A stretch of 61,597 nucleotides of DNA from positions 602,193-663,789 of the forward strand of contig NZ_JACIJS010000001.1 of assembly GCF_014199445.1 (NCBI RefSeq), read 5' to 3'. The position numbers and the translations under genes were made by a program. This document shows, one piece after another, positions 1 to 6,932 of the stretch (its first letter is position 1; each line of letters starts with the position of its first letter). The notes beneath the pieces are model-generated. The model was not told the origin of the DNA. It did not search any database and saw only the letters and a program-made list of their open reading frames with translations. The DNA comes from Rubricella aquisinus. Its GTDB lineage: Bacteria; Pseudomonadota; Alphaproteobacteria; Rhodobacterales; Rhodobacteraceae.

Positions 1-159
1 CAGACCGGTCGTGCCATAGGTGCCAAGCGTCGGCAGGAACGGTTGCTCTGCCGCCAGTGCGGCACTGGAACAGCTCGCCGTCAGCAGCGCCACAACCGCC
101 GCGCGCCGGACCGAATGCCACAACTGGGCTTTTCCAACCGTGTCAGGATGCGGTGCCAT
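1..159 (-). CDS. YjbH-like exported protein, N-terminal fragment
   Basis: Partial gene running off the left edge; only 53 codons are visible. The start is an ATG at 159 preceded on the minus strand by AGGGGA at a suitable distance. The first 35 or so residues look like a signal peptide: a basic stretch (SVRRAA), a hydrophobic core and an A-L-A-A cleavage region. The mature part begins EQPFLPTLGTYGTTGL, which resembles the N-terminus of YjbH-type outer-membrane proteins linked to exopolysaccharide, where a N/G-TYG-x-x-GL motif follows the signal peptide. The family call rests on this short stretch only. The neighbour to the right is the divergent creatinase gene. Confidence 0.5.
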   Translation of the reverse strand, partial: MAPHPDTVGKAQLWHSVRRAAVVALLTASCSSAALAAEQPFLPTLGTYGTTGL

Positions 160-440
160 GTGTCCCCTAATGCGTGGTCTGCGGCCACCATATGAGAGCA
201 GGCCGGTCATTGCTTAAAACCGCAATACCCCAATGCCAACACCCCCGCAACGATCGCCTGACAGGCACTCGCGTCAAGCCCGATGACAAACCGGATTTTT
301 CATGGCATGGATCGGATCAGCATCCGGCGATGGCGTCGCCGGGGTGGCCGCGTGTGCCACCCGCATTCATCAGCCCTGAACGCCGGGGCGGATGGGGTCG
401 GGGCTGTGGTTCCGATCCGCTTAAATCGGAGCTAACACAC

Positions 441-1649
441 ATGACCGATCGTCCTCAAATGTACCGTTTCGAGAATGGCGCGCGCGCGCCGCTTCCTTTT
501 GCGCAGGCCGAATATGACGCGCGCGTCGCCACATTGCGCAGCGTGATGGCTGCCGAAGGGGTGGATGCCGCGATATTCACCTCGATGCACAATATCGCCT
601 ATTATACCGGGTTTCTGTATTGCTCCTTTGGGCGGCCCTATGGCGCGGTGGTCACCATGGACAGTGTCACCACGATCAGCGCGGGCATTGACGCGGGCCA
701 GCCGTGGCGGCGGGGGGCGTTCGACAACCTTGTTTATACCGATTGGCAGCGGGACAATTACTGGCGCGCGATCAAATCCGTGATCGGCAGTCCGGCGCGC
801 ATCGGCATCGAAGGCGACCACCTGACGCTGCAACAAGCGGGCAAACTTGCCGATTTCCTTGGTGCTCCGACACTGGATATTGCCGGGGCCGTGATGGCCC
901 AACGAATGATCAAGTCAGAGGCAGAGATCGCCCTCATCACCCATGGTGCAAATGTCGCGGATATCGGCGGCTACGCGATCCGGGAGGCGATCCGCCCCGG
1001 CACGCGGGAGATCGACGTGGCCATGGCAGGCCGCGACGCGATGGAGCTGGAGATTGCGGGCCGCTTCCCCGATGCGGAGTATCGCGACACTTGGGTCTGG
1101 TTCCAGTCAGGGCTGAACACCGACGGCGCGCATAATCCCGTGACTGGCCGCGTGTTGCAAAAGGGCGATATCCTCAGCCTCAACACCTTTCCGATGATTT
1201 CGGGCTATTACACGGCGTTGGAGCGGACGCTTTTCGTGGGCTACCCCGATGCGGCAAGCCTCAGGATGTGGGAGGCCAATGTCGGCGCCCATGAGCTTGG
1301 CCTGTCCCTGATCAAACCGGGGGCGACCTGCTCGGGCATCTGTGCGGAGATGAACGCGTTTTTCGCGGACCGGGATTTGCTACAATACCGCTCCTTTGGC
1401 TACGGACATTCCTTCGGCATCCTGAGCCATTATTACGGGCGCGAGGCCGGGCTCGAGTTGCGGGAGGACATCGACACGGTGCTGGAGCCGGGCATGGTCG
1501 TGTCCATCGAGCCGATGATCACCATCCCAGCGGGGCAACCGGGTGCGGGTGGCTACCGCGAGCATGATATTCTGGTGGTGACGGAGGACGGGGCAAGGAA
1601 CATCACTGCTTTCCCCTACGGCCCAGAGCACAACATCATCGAAGCGTAA
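441..1649 (+). CDS. Creatinase (creatine amidinohydrolase)
   Basis: 402 residues, close to the 403 of Pseudomonas creatinase. It hydrolyses creatine to sarcosine and urea in the cytoplasm. The sequence follows the family along its whole length: FTSMHNIAYY and LYCSFGRPYG near residues 46-65, QPWRR, YTDWQRDNY, FQSGLNTDGAHNPVT and SFGYGHSFG, then LELREDIDTVLEPGMVV near the C-terminus. H231 in DGAHNP lines up with the catalytic His232 of the Pseudomonas enzyme. It has the M24 'pita-bread' fold but is not a metallopeptidase. The frame is open from 174, but homologs start at the ATG at 441, with CGGAG upstream. No sarcosine oxidase or creatininase gene is next to it here. Confidence 0.95.
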   Translation: MTDRPQMYRFENGARAPLPFAQAEYDARVATLRSVMAAEGVDAAIFTSMHNIAYYTGFLYCSFGRPYGAVVTMDSVTTISAGIDAGQPWRRGAFDNLVYTDWQRDNYWRAIKSVIGSPARIGIEGDHLTLQQAGKLADFLGAPTLDIAGAVMAQRMIKSEAEIALITHGANVADIGGYAIREAIRPGTREIDVAMAGRDAMELEIAGRFPDAEYRDTWVWFQSGLNTDGAHNPVTGRVLQKGDILSLNTFPMISGYYTALERTLFVGYPDAASLRMWEANVGAHELGLSLIKPGATCSGICAEMNAFFADRDLLQYRSFGYGHSFGILSHYYGREAGLELREDIDTVLEPGMVVSIEPMITIPAGQPGAGGYREHDILVVTEDGARNITAFPYGPEHNIIEA

Positions 1650-1656
1650 CAGAGGG

Positions 1657-1682
1657 TCGCGCCCTCCCTCGGGTGGGCGCGA
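1657..1682 (+). terminator. Hairpin after creatinase
   Basis: TCGCGCCC at 1657-1664 pairs with GGGCGCGA at 1675-1682, starting 7 bases after the creatinase stop. There is no T-run, so it is a weak intrinsic terminator or a 3'-end stabilising hairpin. Confidence 0.35.
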
Positions 1683-1860
1683 TGCCTTCGCCGCGATACG
1701 CTTTATCGTTCCACGTCATTCGCGGGTCGTGCTTCTTGCCAGCGGACCAATGCGCCCTCCCTGAGCCAGTCCGGCGGCCGTCCGAGGGGGCCGCCGAAAT
1801 AGACCCGCTGCGCGATTTATGGTGGAGCCACCTTCGGCGTTCGGCATGTGACAAACCTTG

Positions 1861-1891
1861 AAAAGCGGCCGCCTGAGGAGCGGGCGGCCGC
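1861..1891 (-). terminator. Terminator-like hairpin, minus strand
   Basis: Read on the minus strand, GCGGCCGCC and GGCGGCCGC form a 9-bp stem directly followed by TTTT (1864-1861). No minus-strand gene ends here, so it may end an unseen short transcript or belong to a dispersed repeat. Confidence 0.35.
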
Positions 1892-1992
1892 TGGACTGGC
1901 GCCTTCGGCTTGAATCCAGTCCATTATCTTCACCCTTGCCAACGCGCCGATCCTCCCGTATTTGCCCCGTCCATCCAGCCATGGGGGCTGGT

Positions 1993-2024
1993 GGAAGTCT
2001 CCGCGACCTTCCCTAAAAAACGGA
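1993..2024 (+). promoter_or_regulatory. preQ1-I-type riboswitch aptamer
   Basis: A compact H-type pseudoknot can be drawn. P1 is GGAAG (1993-1997) with CTTCC (2008-2012). P2 is TCCG (2000-2003) in the hairpin loop with CGGA (2021-2024) in the tail. The linker between them is CTAAAAAA, matching the A-rich L3 of preQ1-I aptamers. C2007, just before the 3' strand of P1, sits where the ligand-pairing cytosine lies in the Bacillus queC aptamer. The P2 3' strand CGGA is 7 bases from the yhhQ ATG and would serve as its Shine-Dalgarno, so ligand binding should block translation. The downstream gene is a queuosine-precursor transporter, which fits. Confidence 0.75.
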
Positions 2025-2031
2025 TTATGAC

Positions 2032-2664
2032 ATGACCAAACCTTTCCTGATCGGCGTCGCCGCCATGGCCGCCGTTGTTGTCCTTTCCAATATCCTGGTG
2101 CAGCACATCCTGTTGGATGGCCTTCTGACATGGGGCGCGTTCACCTATCCGATCGCTTTCTTGGTGACGGATCTGACCAATCGGTTCCTTGGCCGGGATG
2201 CCGCGCGCAAGGTGGTGTTCGTCGGCTTTGGTGTCGGTGTGATCTGCTCCCTGATCGCGAGCCAGATTGTTGGTGAATATGGCCCGCTCACAACGCTGCG
2301 CATCGCGGTTGGCTCTGGCATTGCATTCCTGACCGCGCAACTGATCGACATCGCTGTGTTCAACCGGTTTCGCGCAGGCACATGGTGGCGCGCGCCCTTG
2401 GCATCGACCCTTGTTGGCTCCACCATCGACACCGCGCTTTTCTTTACCATCGCGTTCTCTGCGAGCTTTGTCTGGATGGACCCGAGCGAGCCGAACGCAT
2501 GGGCGCGTGATATGGCACCGCTTCTGACCGTGGGGCCGGAAATGCCGCTCTGGATCAGCCTTGCCGTGGCGGATTGGGGGGTAAAACTTGCGCTCGCCTT
2601 AGTGGCGCTTATCCCATTTGGTGTAATTTCTGCCAGCCACCGCAAGATTTTGCTTGAAAAGTGA
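2032..2664 (+). CDS. yhhQ: VUT-family queuosine precursor transporter YhhQ
   Basis: 210 residues with about six hydrophobic segments, an inner-membrane protein of the YhhQ/VUT family, which imports preQ0/preQ1 for tRNA queuosine modification. Family features include an N-terminal helix with L-S-N-I-L, an ITYPIAFL-like stretch (here FTYPIAFLVTDLTNR near residues 40-55) and a later DTALFF segment. The start is the ATG at 2032, set by the preQ1-I-like pseudoknot whose 3' strand overlaps the Shine-Dalgarno. Likely regulation is translational repression by preQ1. The queuosine gene queG lies elsewhere in the window at 59.4-60.5 kb. Confidence 0.92.
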   Translation: MTKPFLIGVAAMAAVVVLSNILVQHILLDGLLTWGAFTYPIAFLVTDLTNRFLGRDAARKVVFVGFGVGVICSLIASQIVGEYGPLTTLRIAVGSGIAFLTAQLIDIAVFNRFRAGTWWRAPLASTLVGSTIDTALFFTIAFSASFVWMDPSEPNAWARDMAPLLTVGPEMPLWISLAVADWGVKLALALVALIPFGVISASHRKILLEK

Positions 2665-2703
2665 GTCGGGTATGTCACGCTCCTAACTGTTTTTAACCCA
2701 CAG

Positions 2704-2836
2704 AAAGGAGGTGATCCGATGTCAAGTGATCGTTCGGAGAAGATGGTGCGGTTTCAAGAGGAGCAATTGGTCTAGAAGGCAACCCTGACTAGACTAAACT
2801 CCTTGAGGACTACGGCCCATGCCGGATCACCTCTCC
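2704..2836 (+). promoter_or_regulatory. Self-sequestering Shine-Dalgarno / anti-Shine-Dalgarno RNA structure
   Basis: AAAGGAGGTGATCC at 2704-2717 is a full complement of the usual 3' end of 16S rRNA. At 2823-2833 CGGATCACCTC, a copy of that 16S tail, can pair with GAGGTGATCCG at 2708-2718 (11 perfect base pairs plus a G-U pair). Inside lies a second hairpin: TTGGTCTAG (2767-2775) with CTAGACTAA (2789-2797), extended by AGGAG (2759-2763) with CTCCT (2799-2803). An intrinsic terminator follows at 2846-2879. The unit could be a short mRNA, a dual-function sRNA or a decoy for 30S subunits. Confidence 0.6.
2719..2775 (+). CDS. Putative 18-residue small protein with maximal Shine-Dalgarno
   Basis: The ATG at 2719 starts an 18-codon ORF (begins MSSDRSEKMVRF, ends QEEQLV) closed by TAG. 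It is charged and hydrophilic. The case for translation is the upstream sequence: a complete 16S-complementary Shine-Dalgarno with GGAGG 7 bases from the ATG. I do not recognise the peptide. The stop codon lies inside the inner hairpin described for 2704-2836. It may be a real small protein, or the ORF may exist only to bring ribosomes onto the RNA. Confidence 0.45.
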   Translation: MSSDRSEKMVRFQEEQLV

Positions 2837-2845
2837 ACATCACGA

Positions 2846-2879
2846 GGGTCGCGCAGGACTGGCGCGGCCCTTTTCTTTT
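2846..2879 (+). terminator. Rho-independent terminator of the small transcript
   Basis: GGGTCGCGC (2846-2854) pairs with GCGCGGCCC (2862-2870), one G-U pair, 7-base loop, followed by TTTTCTTTT. It separates the small-ORF transcript from arfB. Confidence 0.8.
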
Positions 2880-2961
2880 GTCTCACTTTTCCTCGGACTG
2901 GCTTCTGCGCCAACACCCTCCGCACATTTCAGAATCCCGACAGACCTGCTAAACGCCCCGA

Positions 2962-3381
2962 ATGCTTCGCGTGACTGACCATATCACCCTTGAGGACTGG
3001 GAATTGACCGAGCAATTCGTGCGCTCCTCCGGCCCCGGTGGGCAGAACGTGAACAAGGTGTCCACGGCTGTCGAGTTGCGGTTTGAGGCGGACCGCTCCC
3101 CCAACCTGCCCGGCCATGTGAAATCCCGGCTCAAACGGCTCGCCGGGCGGCGCTGGACGAAAGACGGCGCGATCCTCATCACCTCTGAAAAGCACCGCTC
3201 GCAGGCGATGAACCGGGAGGATGCGCGCGAAAAGCTCGTCGATCTGATCCGGCGCGCGACGGAAAGGCCAAAACGGCGTATTCCGACCAAACCGACCCGC
3301 GGCAGCATTGAGCGTCGGATCAAGGCGAAAAAGGCGCGCGCGGGGATCAAGGCGGCGCGCGGCACCGTTGACCCGGAATAA
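2962..3381 (+). CDS. arfB: Alternative ribosome-rescue factor ArfB (YaeJ-type peptidyl-tRNA hydrolase)
   Basis: 139 residues, the usual ArfB length. ArfB releases the nascent chain from ribosomes stalled on non-stop mRNA. The GGQ motif is at residues 26-28 within SSGPGGQNVNKVST, the RF-1 catalytic signature. The C-terminus is a long basic tail (RRIKAKKARAGIKAARG), the part that enters the empty mRNA channel in this family. It has no codon-recognition domain, which separates it from true release factors. It follows the small-RNA terminator by about 80 bases and ends before the convergent ArsR-family gene. Confidence 0.93.
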   Translation: MLRVTDHITLEDWELTEQFVRSSGPGGQNVNKVSTAVELRFEADRSPNLPGHVKSRLKRLAGRRWTKDGAILITSEKHRSQAMNREDAREKLVDLIRRATERPKRRIPTKPTRGSIERRIKAKKARAGIKAARGTVDPE

Positions 3382-3498
3382 TCAGGCTATTTGGCTTGAA
3401 TGCTCAGCGTGCGAACAGCGGCGTCCTGTCCATGGCGTCGGTATTGATCTCCTGACAACGCCTAGGCGCTGCAAAGACATGAAGAGGCGGCGGCTGAC

Positions 3499-3837
3499 CT
3501 AGTGTTGGGTTTTGCAGAACATGTCGTAGATGAGTTCCATCATCCGGCGCGGCTGCTCCCCAGAGAGGGAGTAGTAGATCGTCTTGCCGTCGCGCCGGGG
3601 CGTCACCATGCCCTCCAGCCGCAAGCGGGACAGTTGCTGGGACACGGCGGCCTGACGTGCAGAAAGCAGGTTTTCCAACTCCGTCACCGACTTCTCGCCG
3701 GAGGCGAGGTGGCACAGGATCATCAACCGCCCCTCATGGCCCAGCGCCTTGAGGAAATTCGCGGCTTCGGCCGCGCTGCGGGTCATTTGGTCCAACTCGG
3801 CTTCAGTCAAACCGTCTTGTGCGTTTTCACGATCCAT
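3499..3837 (-). CDS. sqrR: SqrR/BigR-type ArsR-family persulfide-sensing repressor
   Basis: 112 residues with one winged helix-turn-helix. The recognition region is ARQAAVSQQLSRLR and the wing is TPRRDGKTIYYSL. C42 (MILCHL) and C108 (YDMFC, near the end) have the same positions and spacing as the two redox cysteines Cys41/Cys107 of Rhodobacter capsulatus SqrR, which form a tetrasulfide bridge when reactive sulfur rises and release DNA. I infer repression of sulfide or persulfide detoxification genes. The divergent neighbour is a small c-type cytochrome, a likely target across the shared 308-base upstream region. No sqr or persulfide dioxygenase gene is visible beside it. Confidence 0.85.
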   Translation of the reverse strand: MDRENAQDGLTEAELDQMTRSAAEAANFLKALGHEGRLMILCHLASGEKSVTELENLLSARQAAVSQQLSRLRLEGMVTPRRDGKTIYYSLSGEQPRRMMELIYDMFCKTQH

Positions 3838-4145
3838 TGACCCGTTCGCTCCGCCGACTGCGTTGAGGCATTTTAAGGACGCATGAAAACGCAGTCCAGA
3901 TATGCCGTGATTTCTCGCCCGATTCGTAAAAAGTGTTTATCGTCTAAAAATTGTGACAGTTTTTAAGGCGGTTTGATGACATTTATGTGTCATCTCATCG
4001 GTCACAGACCGGACCTGATCCAAAATCAGCAGGCTGCACGCGGAAATTTGATCTCAGGTGCTCCACTATCCTCTTAGAATCGCTTGACCTTCCACCGGGT
4101 GGAACGCCGATCAACAGTGCACGATTGTTTTGACAGGGGAACGGA
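3838..4145. other. Divergent promoter region between sqrR and cytochrome c
   Basis: 308 bases, AT-richer than the flanks around 3900-3980, with no gene visible. It must contain the promoters of both divergent genes. The clearest element is a perfect 7+7 palindrome at 4090-4104; I could not assign a convincing -35/-10 pair or a known BigR box. Confidence 0.5.
4090..4104. promoter_or_regulatory. Palindrome TTCCACC-G-GGTGGAA, possible operator
   Basis: A perfect inverted repeat 41 bases upstream of the cytochrome start codon. Its position suits a repressor or activator site for that gene. Which protein would bind is unknown. Confidence 0.35.
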
Positions 4146-4550
4146 ATGAAGCGGGCAATTTTGGCAGGACTCCTCATTGGGAGTATTGCAGCGATGGGGT
4201 GGATGTTCTGGGCAGGTGCCAGTGAGCCGCAGCCAGAGGCCGCGACCGGGCCGATGATTCCGCCGCTCAGCCCGCTCGCTTTGGCCGGGCAAAACAGTTT
4301 CAACGCGCAATGCGCCGCCTGCCATGGCGAGAATGGATTTGGCTCCCCCCAAGGGCCGCCCTTGATCCATGTGATCTATGAACCAAGCCATCATGGCGAT
4401 TTCGCATTCGTCCGGGCGGTGCAGCAGGGGGTCAGGGCGCATCATTGGCGATTCGGGAATATGCCTGCGCAGCCGCAGGTGTCCCCCAATGAGATTGCCA
4501 GCATCATCGCCTTTATCCGCGAAGTTCAGGTGGCCCACGGTATCCGCTAG
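4146..4550 (+). CDS. Membrane-anchored monohaem c-type cytochrome
   Basis: 134 residues. An N-terminal hydrophobic segment (about residues 4-24) looks like an uncleaved membrane anchor or signal peptide. The haem-binding CAACH is at 56-60, and a methionine in FGNMPAQP is the likely sixth ligand. Size and layout fit a class I periplasmic electron carrier. The Shine-Dalgarno is AGGGGAACGG just before the ATG. It is divergent from the SqrR-like regulator, suggesting that it accepts or passes electrons during sulfide or persulfide stress, but that is inference. Confidence 0.85.
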   Translation: MKRAILAGLLIGSIAAMGWMFWAGASEPQPEAATGPMIPPLSPLALAGQNSFNAQCAACHGENGFGSPQGPPLIHVIYEPSHHGDFAFVRAVQQGVRAHHWRFGNMPAQPQVSPNEIASIIAFIREVQVAHGIR

Positions 4551-4621
4551 GATTTGATCCATGGCAAAGCGCCCTCGCGCGACATGGCCCATAGTGGCCC
4601 GTGTAACGAGAGGACGTCACG

Positions 4622-5488
4622 ATGAAGGACATGGAGCACGCCACCGGGCCGATCCGATTTGACCAGCTTAGCTATCCCTATGAAACGCGCATCAGCCGCC
4701 GCAGTTACGAGCGGCAAAAGGCGCAGCTTCAGGTCGAATTGCTCAAGCTGCAGCAATGGGTGAAGGAGACCGGCCAGCGCGTCGTGATCCTGTTTGAGGG
4801 GCGCGATGCGGCTGGCAAGGGCGGCACGATCAAGCGGTTCATGGAGCATCTCAATCCGCGTGACGCGCGCGTCGTGGCACTCAACAAACCGACGGAGGAA
4901 GAGCGGACACAGTGGTATTTCCAACGCTATGTCCAGCACTTGCCCAGTGCCGGGGAAATCGTTCTGTTTGACCGCTCATGGTATAACCGCGCAGGGGTGG
5001 AGCGGGTCATGGGTTTCTGCGATCCAGCGGAATACCTCGAATTCATGCGCCAGACCCCGCAGTTTGAGCAAATGCTCACCCGGTCGGGCATCCATCTGTT
5101 CAAATACTGGTTTTCCGTCACGCAAGAGGAGCAGCGCGCCCGTTTTGCCAGCCGGGAGACAGATCCGCTCAAACAATGGAAGCTCAGCCCGATCGACCGG
5201 GCGTCCCTTGGCAAATGGGATGACTATACCGAAGCCAAGGAAGCGATGTTTTTCTACACCGACACGAAAGACGCGCCGTGGACCGTGATCAAATCCGATG
5301 ACAAGAAACGCGCGCGGCTCAATTGCATGCAGCATTTCCTCGATACGCTGCCCTATCCCGATCGCAACCACCGGATCGCGAAAGGCCCCGACCCGCTGAT
5401 CGTGGGCGAGGCAGCCCATGTGATCCACCAGGACAGCCATATCCTTGGCAAGTCCCTCCACCCGGAACAGCGCAAATCCGCGCCCTGA
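4622..5488 (+). CDS. ppk2: Polyphosphate kinase 2 family protein
   Basis: 288 residues, a one-domain PPK2. These enzymes transfer phosphate between polyphosphate and nucleoside diphosphates. The Walker A motif is GRDAAGKGG at 60-68, the Walker B motif LFDRSW at 115-120, followed by the conserved YNRAGVE. An N-terminal stretch of about 45 residues precedes the P-loop, as in class I enzymes. Whether ADP or GDP is preferred cannot be told from sequence. It appears to lead a two-gene unit with the small DUF2892 protein 17 bases downstream. Confidence 0.92.
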   Translation: MKDMEHATGPIRFDQLSYPYETRISRRSYERQKAQLQVELLKLQQWVKETGQRVVILFEGRDAAGKGGTIKRFMEHLNPRDARVVALNKPTEEERTQWYFQRYVQHLPSAGEIVLFDRSWYNRAGVERVMGFCDPAEYLEFMRQTPQFEQMLTRSGIHLFKYWFSVTQEEQRARFASRETDPLKQWKLSPIDRASLGKWDDYTEAKEAMFFYTDTKDAPWTVIKSDDKKRARLNCMQHFLDTLPYPDRNHRIAKGPDPLIVGEAAHVIHQDSHILGKSLHPEQRKSAP

Positions 5489-5505
5489 TCGAAGGAGATC
5501 ATCCC

Positions 5506-5700
5506 ATGACATTTTGCAGAAATATCGGCCCGATGGAGCAGTTTTTGCGCATCAACCTTGGTGTTGTGCTCCTGTTGATGGTGTTCATGGGGCCGCAAAC
5601 CCCATGGGGCTTGATCGGCATTGTGCCGCTGGTGACGGGGATCGTGCGGTTCTGCCCGCTCTATCTGCTCACCAAGGGCAATCCGTTCACGCGGGCCTGA
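5506..5700 (+). CDS. DUF2892 (YgaP-like) small inner-membrane protein
   Basis: 64 residues. It starts MTFCRNIGPMEQFLRI and has two hydrophobic segments separated by a short PQTPWG turn, ending RFCPLYLLTKGNPF. This is the DUF2892 pattern, also found as the membrane part of YgaP. The ATG at 5506 is preceded by GAAGGAGA at 5491, an excellent ribosome binding site. Its function is unknown, and it is probably co-transcribed with ppk2. The dispersed hairpin repeat at 5715-5751 lies directly after it. Confidence 0.85.
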   Translation: MTFCRNIGPMEQFLRINLGVVLLLMVFMGPQTPWGLIGIVPLVTGIVRFCPLYLLTKGNPFTRA

Positions 5701-5714
5701 ATCTGGCTGCGCCA

Positions 5715-5751
5715 GATGCCTCCGGCGGGAGGTATTTGGGGAAAAAAGAAA
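5715..5751. repeat. Dispersed hairpin repeat, copy 1
   Basis: A 37-base element with core GCCTCCGGCGGGAGG (stem CCTCC/GGAGG) followed by TATTT and GGAAAAAAGAAA. A second copy is at 45111-45147, identical except for two bases. Both sit between convergent genes, so the element probably works as a bidirectional terminator. Confidence 0.8.
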
Positions 5752-5752
5752 C

Positions 5753-6205
5753 CTAGGCGCGCTCATCCTTGGGCGAGCCCATCACGACATAGGATGTGAT
5801 GGAGTTCACCTGTGCCAGCGTGCCAAGCACATCGGTGTGAAACACCTTATACGCGGCGAGGTCCGACACCTCGACCCGCAAGAGGTATTCGATGGTGCCC
5901 GTGATATTGTGGCATTCCCGCACTTCCGGGGAGCGGGCGATGGCGCGCTCAAACGCCTCTTGCGCGGCTTTTGTGTGGTTGTTCAGGCCGACGCCCATAT
6001 AGGCAATGAAGCCGGTGCCAAGGGCGGCGCGGTTCAGCGTTGCGCGGTAGCCGGTGATGATGCCGGCCCGTTCCAATTCCTGAACCCGCCGCAGACAGGC
6101 GGAGGGCGATAGGCCGACACGGTCGGCCAGATCGGTATTGCTGATCCGCCCGTCGCGAGCCAGCACTTGCAATATTCGTTCGTTTATCTGGTCTAGCTTG
6201 GTCAT
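5753..6205 (-). CDS. Lrp/AsnC-family transcriptional regulator
   Basis: 150 residues in the standard Lrp layout. An N-terminal helix-turn-helix (LDQINERILQVLARDG, then ISNTDLADRVGLSPSACLRR) covers about residues 4-48, and a C-terminal ligand-binding RAM domain follows. The frame is open further upstream, but the family start is the ATG at 6205 (MTKLDQ). It is divergent from a LysE-type exporter whose start is 72 bases away. This matches the common pairing in which an Lrp-type sensor controls an amino-acid exporter. Confidence 0.9.
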   Translation of the reverse strand: MTKLDQINERILQVLARDGRISNTDLADRVGLSPSACLRRVQELERAGIITGYRATLNRAALGTGFIAYMGVGLNNHTKAAQEAFERAIARSPEVRECHNITGTIEYLLRVEVSDLAAYKVFHTDVLGTLAQVNSITSYVVMGSPKDERA

Positions 6206-6277
6206 AGCTTGTGAATTTTTCGCATATGCGCTGCAAAACGCAAGCTCATTTCGTGAAAGAGCGCGCATTGTTGCGCT

Positions 6278-6871
6278 ATGACTTATGACCTTATCACCGC
6301 GCTCATCCTGTTTGCCTTTGTTAGCTCCATCACGCCGGGGCCGAATAACCTGATGCTCATGGCGTCGGGTGCCAATTTCGGCGTGCGGCGGACGGTGCCG
6401 CATATGCTGGGTGTGGCGCTTGGTTTTGTCGTGATGGTGCTGGTGGTCGGCGCGGGGTTGATACGGGTGTTTGACGCGGTGCCGGTGCTGCATCTGGTGC
6501 TGAAGGTCGTTAGCGTGATCTACCTCTTGTTCCTCGCATGGAAAATCGCGCGCGCCGCACCGCCCAAGCCGGGTGCGGAAGGCGGCACGCCCATGACATT
6601 CCTGCAAGCCGCGGGATTTCAATGGGTTAACCCGAAAGCATGGGCGATGGCGCTGACTGCGCTCACGGTTTACACGCCTGAGCAGACGGCCCTTACGATC
6701 CTGACTGTCGGCGTGGTGTTCGGGCTCGTCAATCTGCCATCCGTGGGGTCATGGGCCATATTGGGCCAACAGATGCAGCGGGTTCTGACAAGCCCTGCCA
6801 GATTGCGGCTGTTCAACTACACCATGGCTGTGTTGTTGATCGCGTCGCTCTACCCGGTGCTGTTTCCCTGA
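6278..6871 (+). CDS. LysE/RhtB-family amino-acid exporter
   Basis: 197 residues, mostly hydrophobic, with about six membrane segments. The family signature near the N-terminus, SSITPGPNNLMLMASG (PGPNN at 20-24), is intact, and a second conserved stretch, FQWVNPKAWAMAL, lies mid-protein. Members export amino acids or related metabolites; the substrate here is unknown. The divergent Lrp-type gene is the likely regulator. A shadow ORF overlaps on the other strand but has no family features. Confidence 0.9.
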   Translation: MTYDLITALILFAFVSSITPGPNNLMLMASGANFGVRRTVPHMLGVALGFVVMVLVVGAGLIRVFDAVPVLHLVLKVVSVIYLLFLAWKIARAAPPKPGAEGGTPMTFLQAAGFQWVNPKAWAMALTALTVYTPEQTALTILTVGVVFGLVNLPSVGSWAILGQQMQRVLTSPARLRLFNYTMAVLLIASLYPVLFP

Positions 6872-6932
6872 GCAGCACCGGGGCGCGTTCCCCGCTGGAT
6901 GTGGGTGCGATGTTTGCGATATGTTCGCGCGC

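Larger units (their letters stand above)
1650..2031. other. Intergenic region with stacked inverted repeats
   Basis: 382 bases without a convincing gene. From left to right it holds a hairpin after creatinase (1657-1682), a GC-rich stretch with GGCGGCC runs, a minus-strand terminator-like hairpin (1861-1891), an 8-bp hairpin TGGACTGG/CCAGTCCA (1892-1899 with 1916-1923), and a preQ1-I-type aptamer just before yhhQ (1993-2024). A 35-codon minus-strand ORF (1817-1924) crosses the hairpins and is not called as a gene. Confidence 0.6.

Noticed and set aside
174-440. Upstream extension of the creatinase frame
   Set aside because: 89 extra residues without similarity to creatinases; the family length is met by the ATG at 441.
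2719-2836. 16S rRNA 3' end fragment
   Set aside because: Similarity is limited to the 11-base tail-like sequence at 2823-2833; the rest has no rRNA helices, so it is mimicry and not an rRNA remnant.
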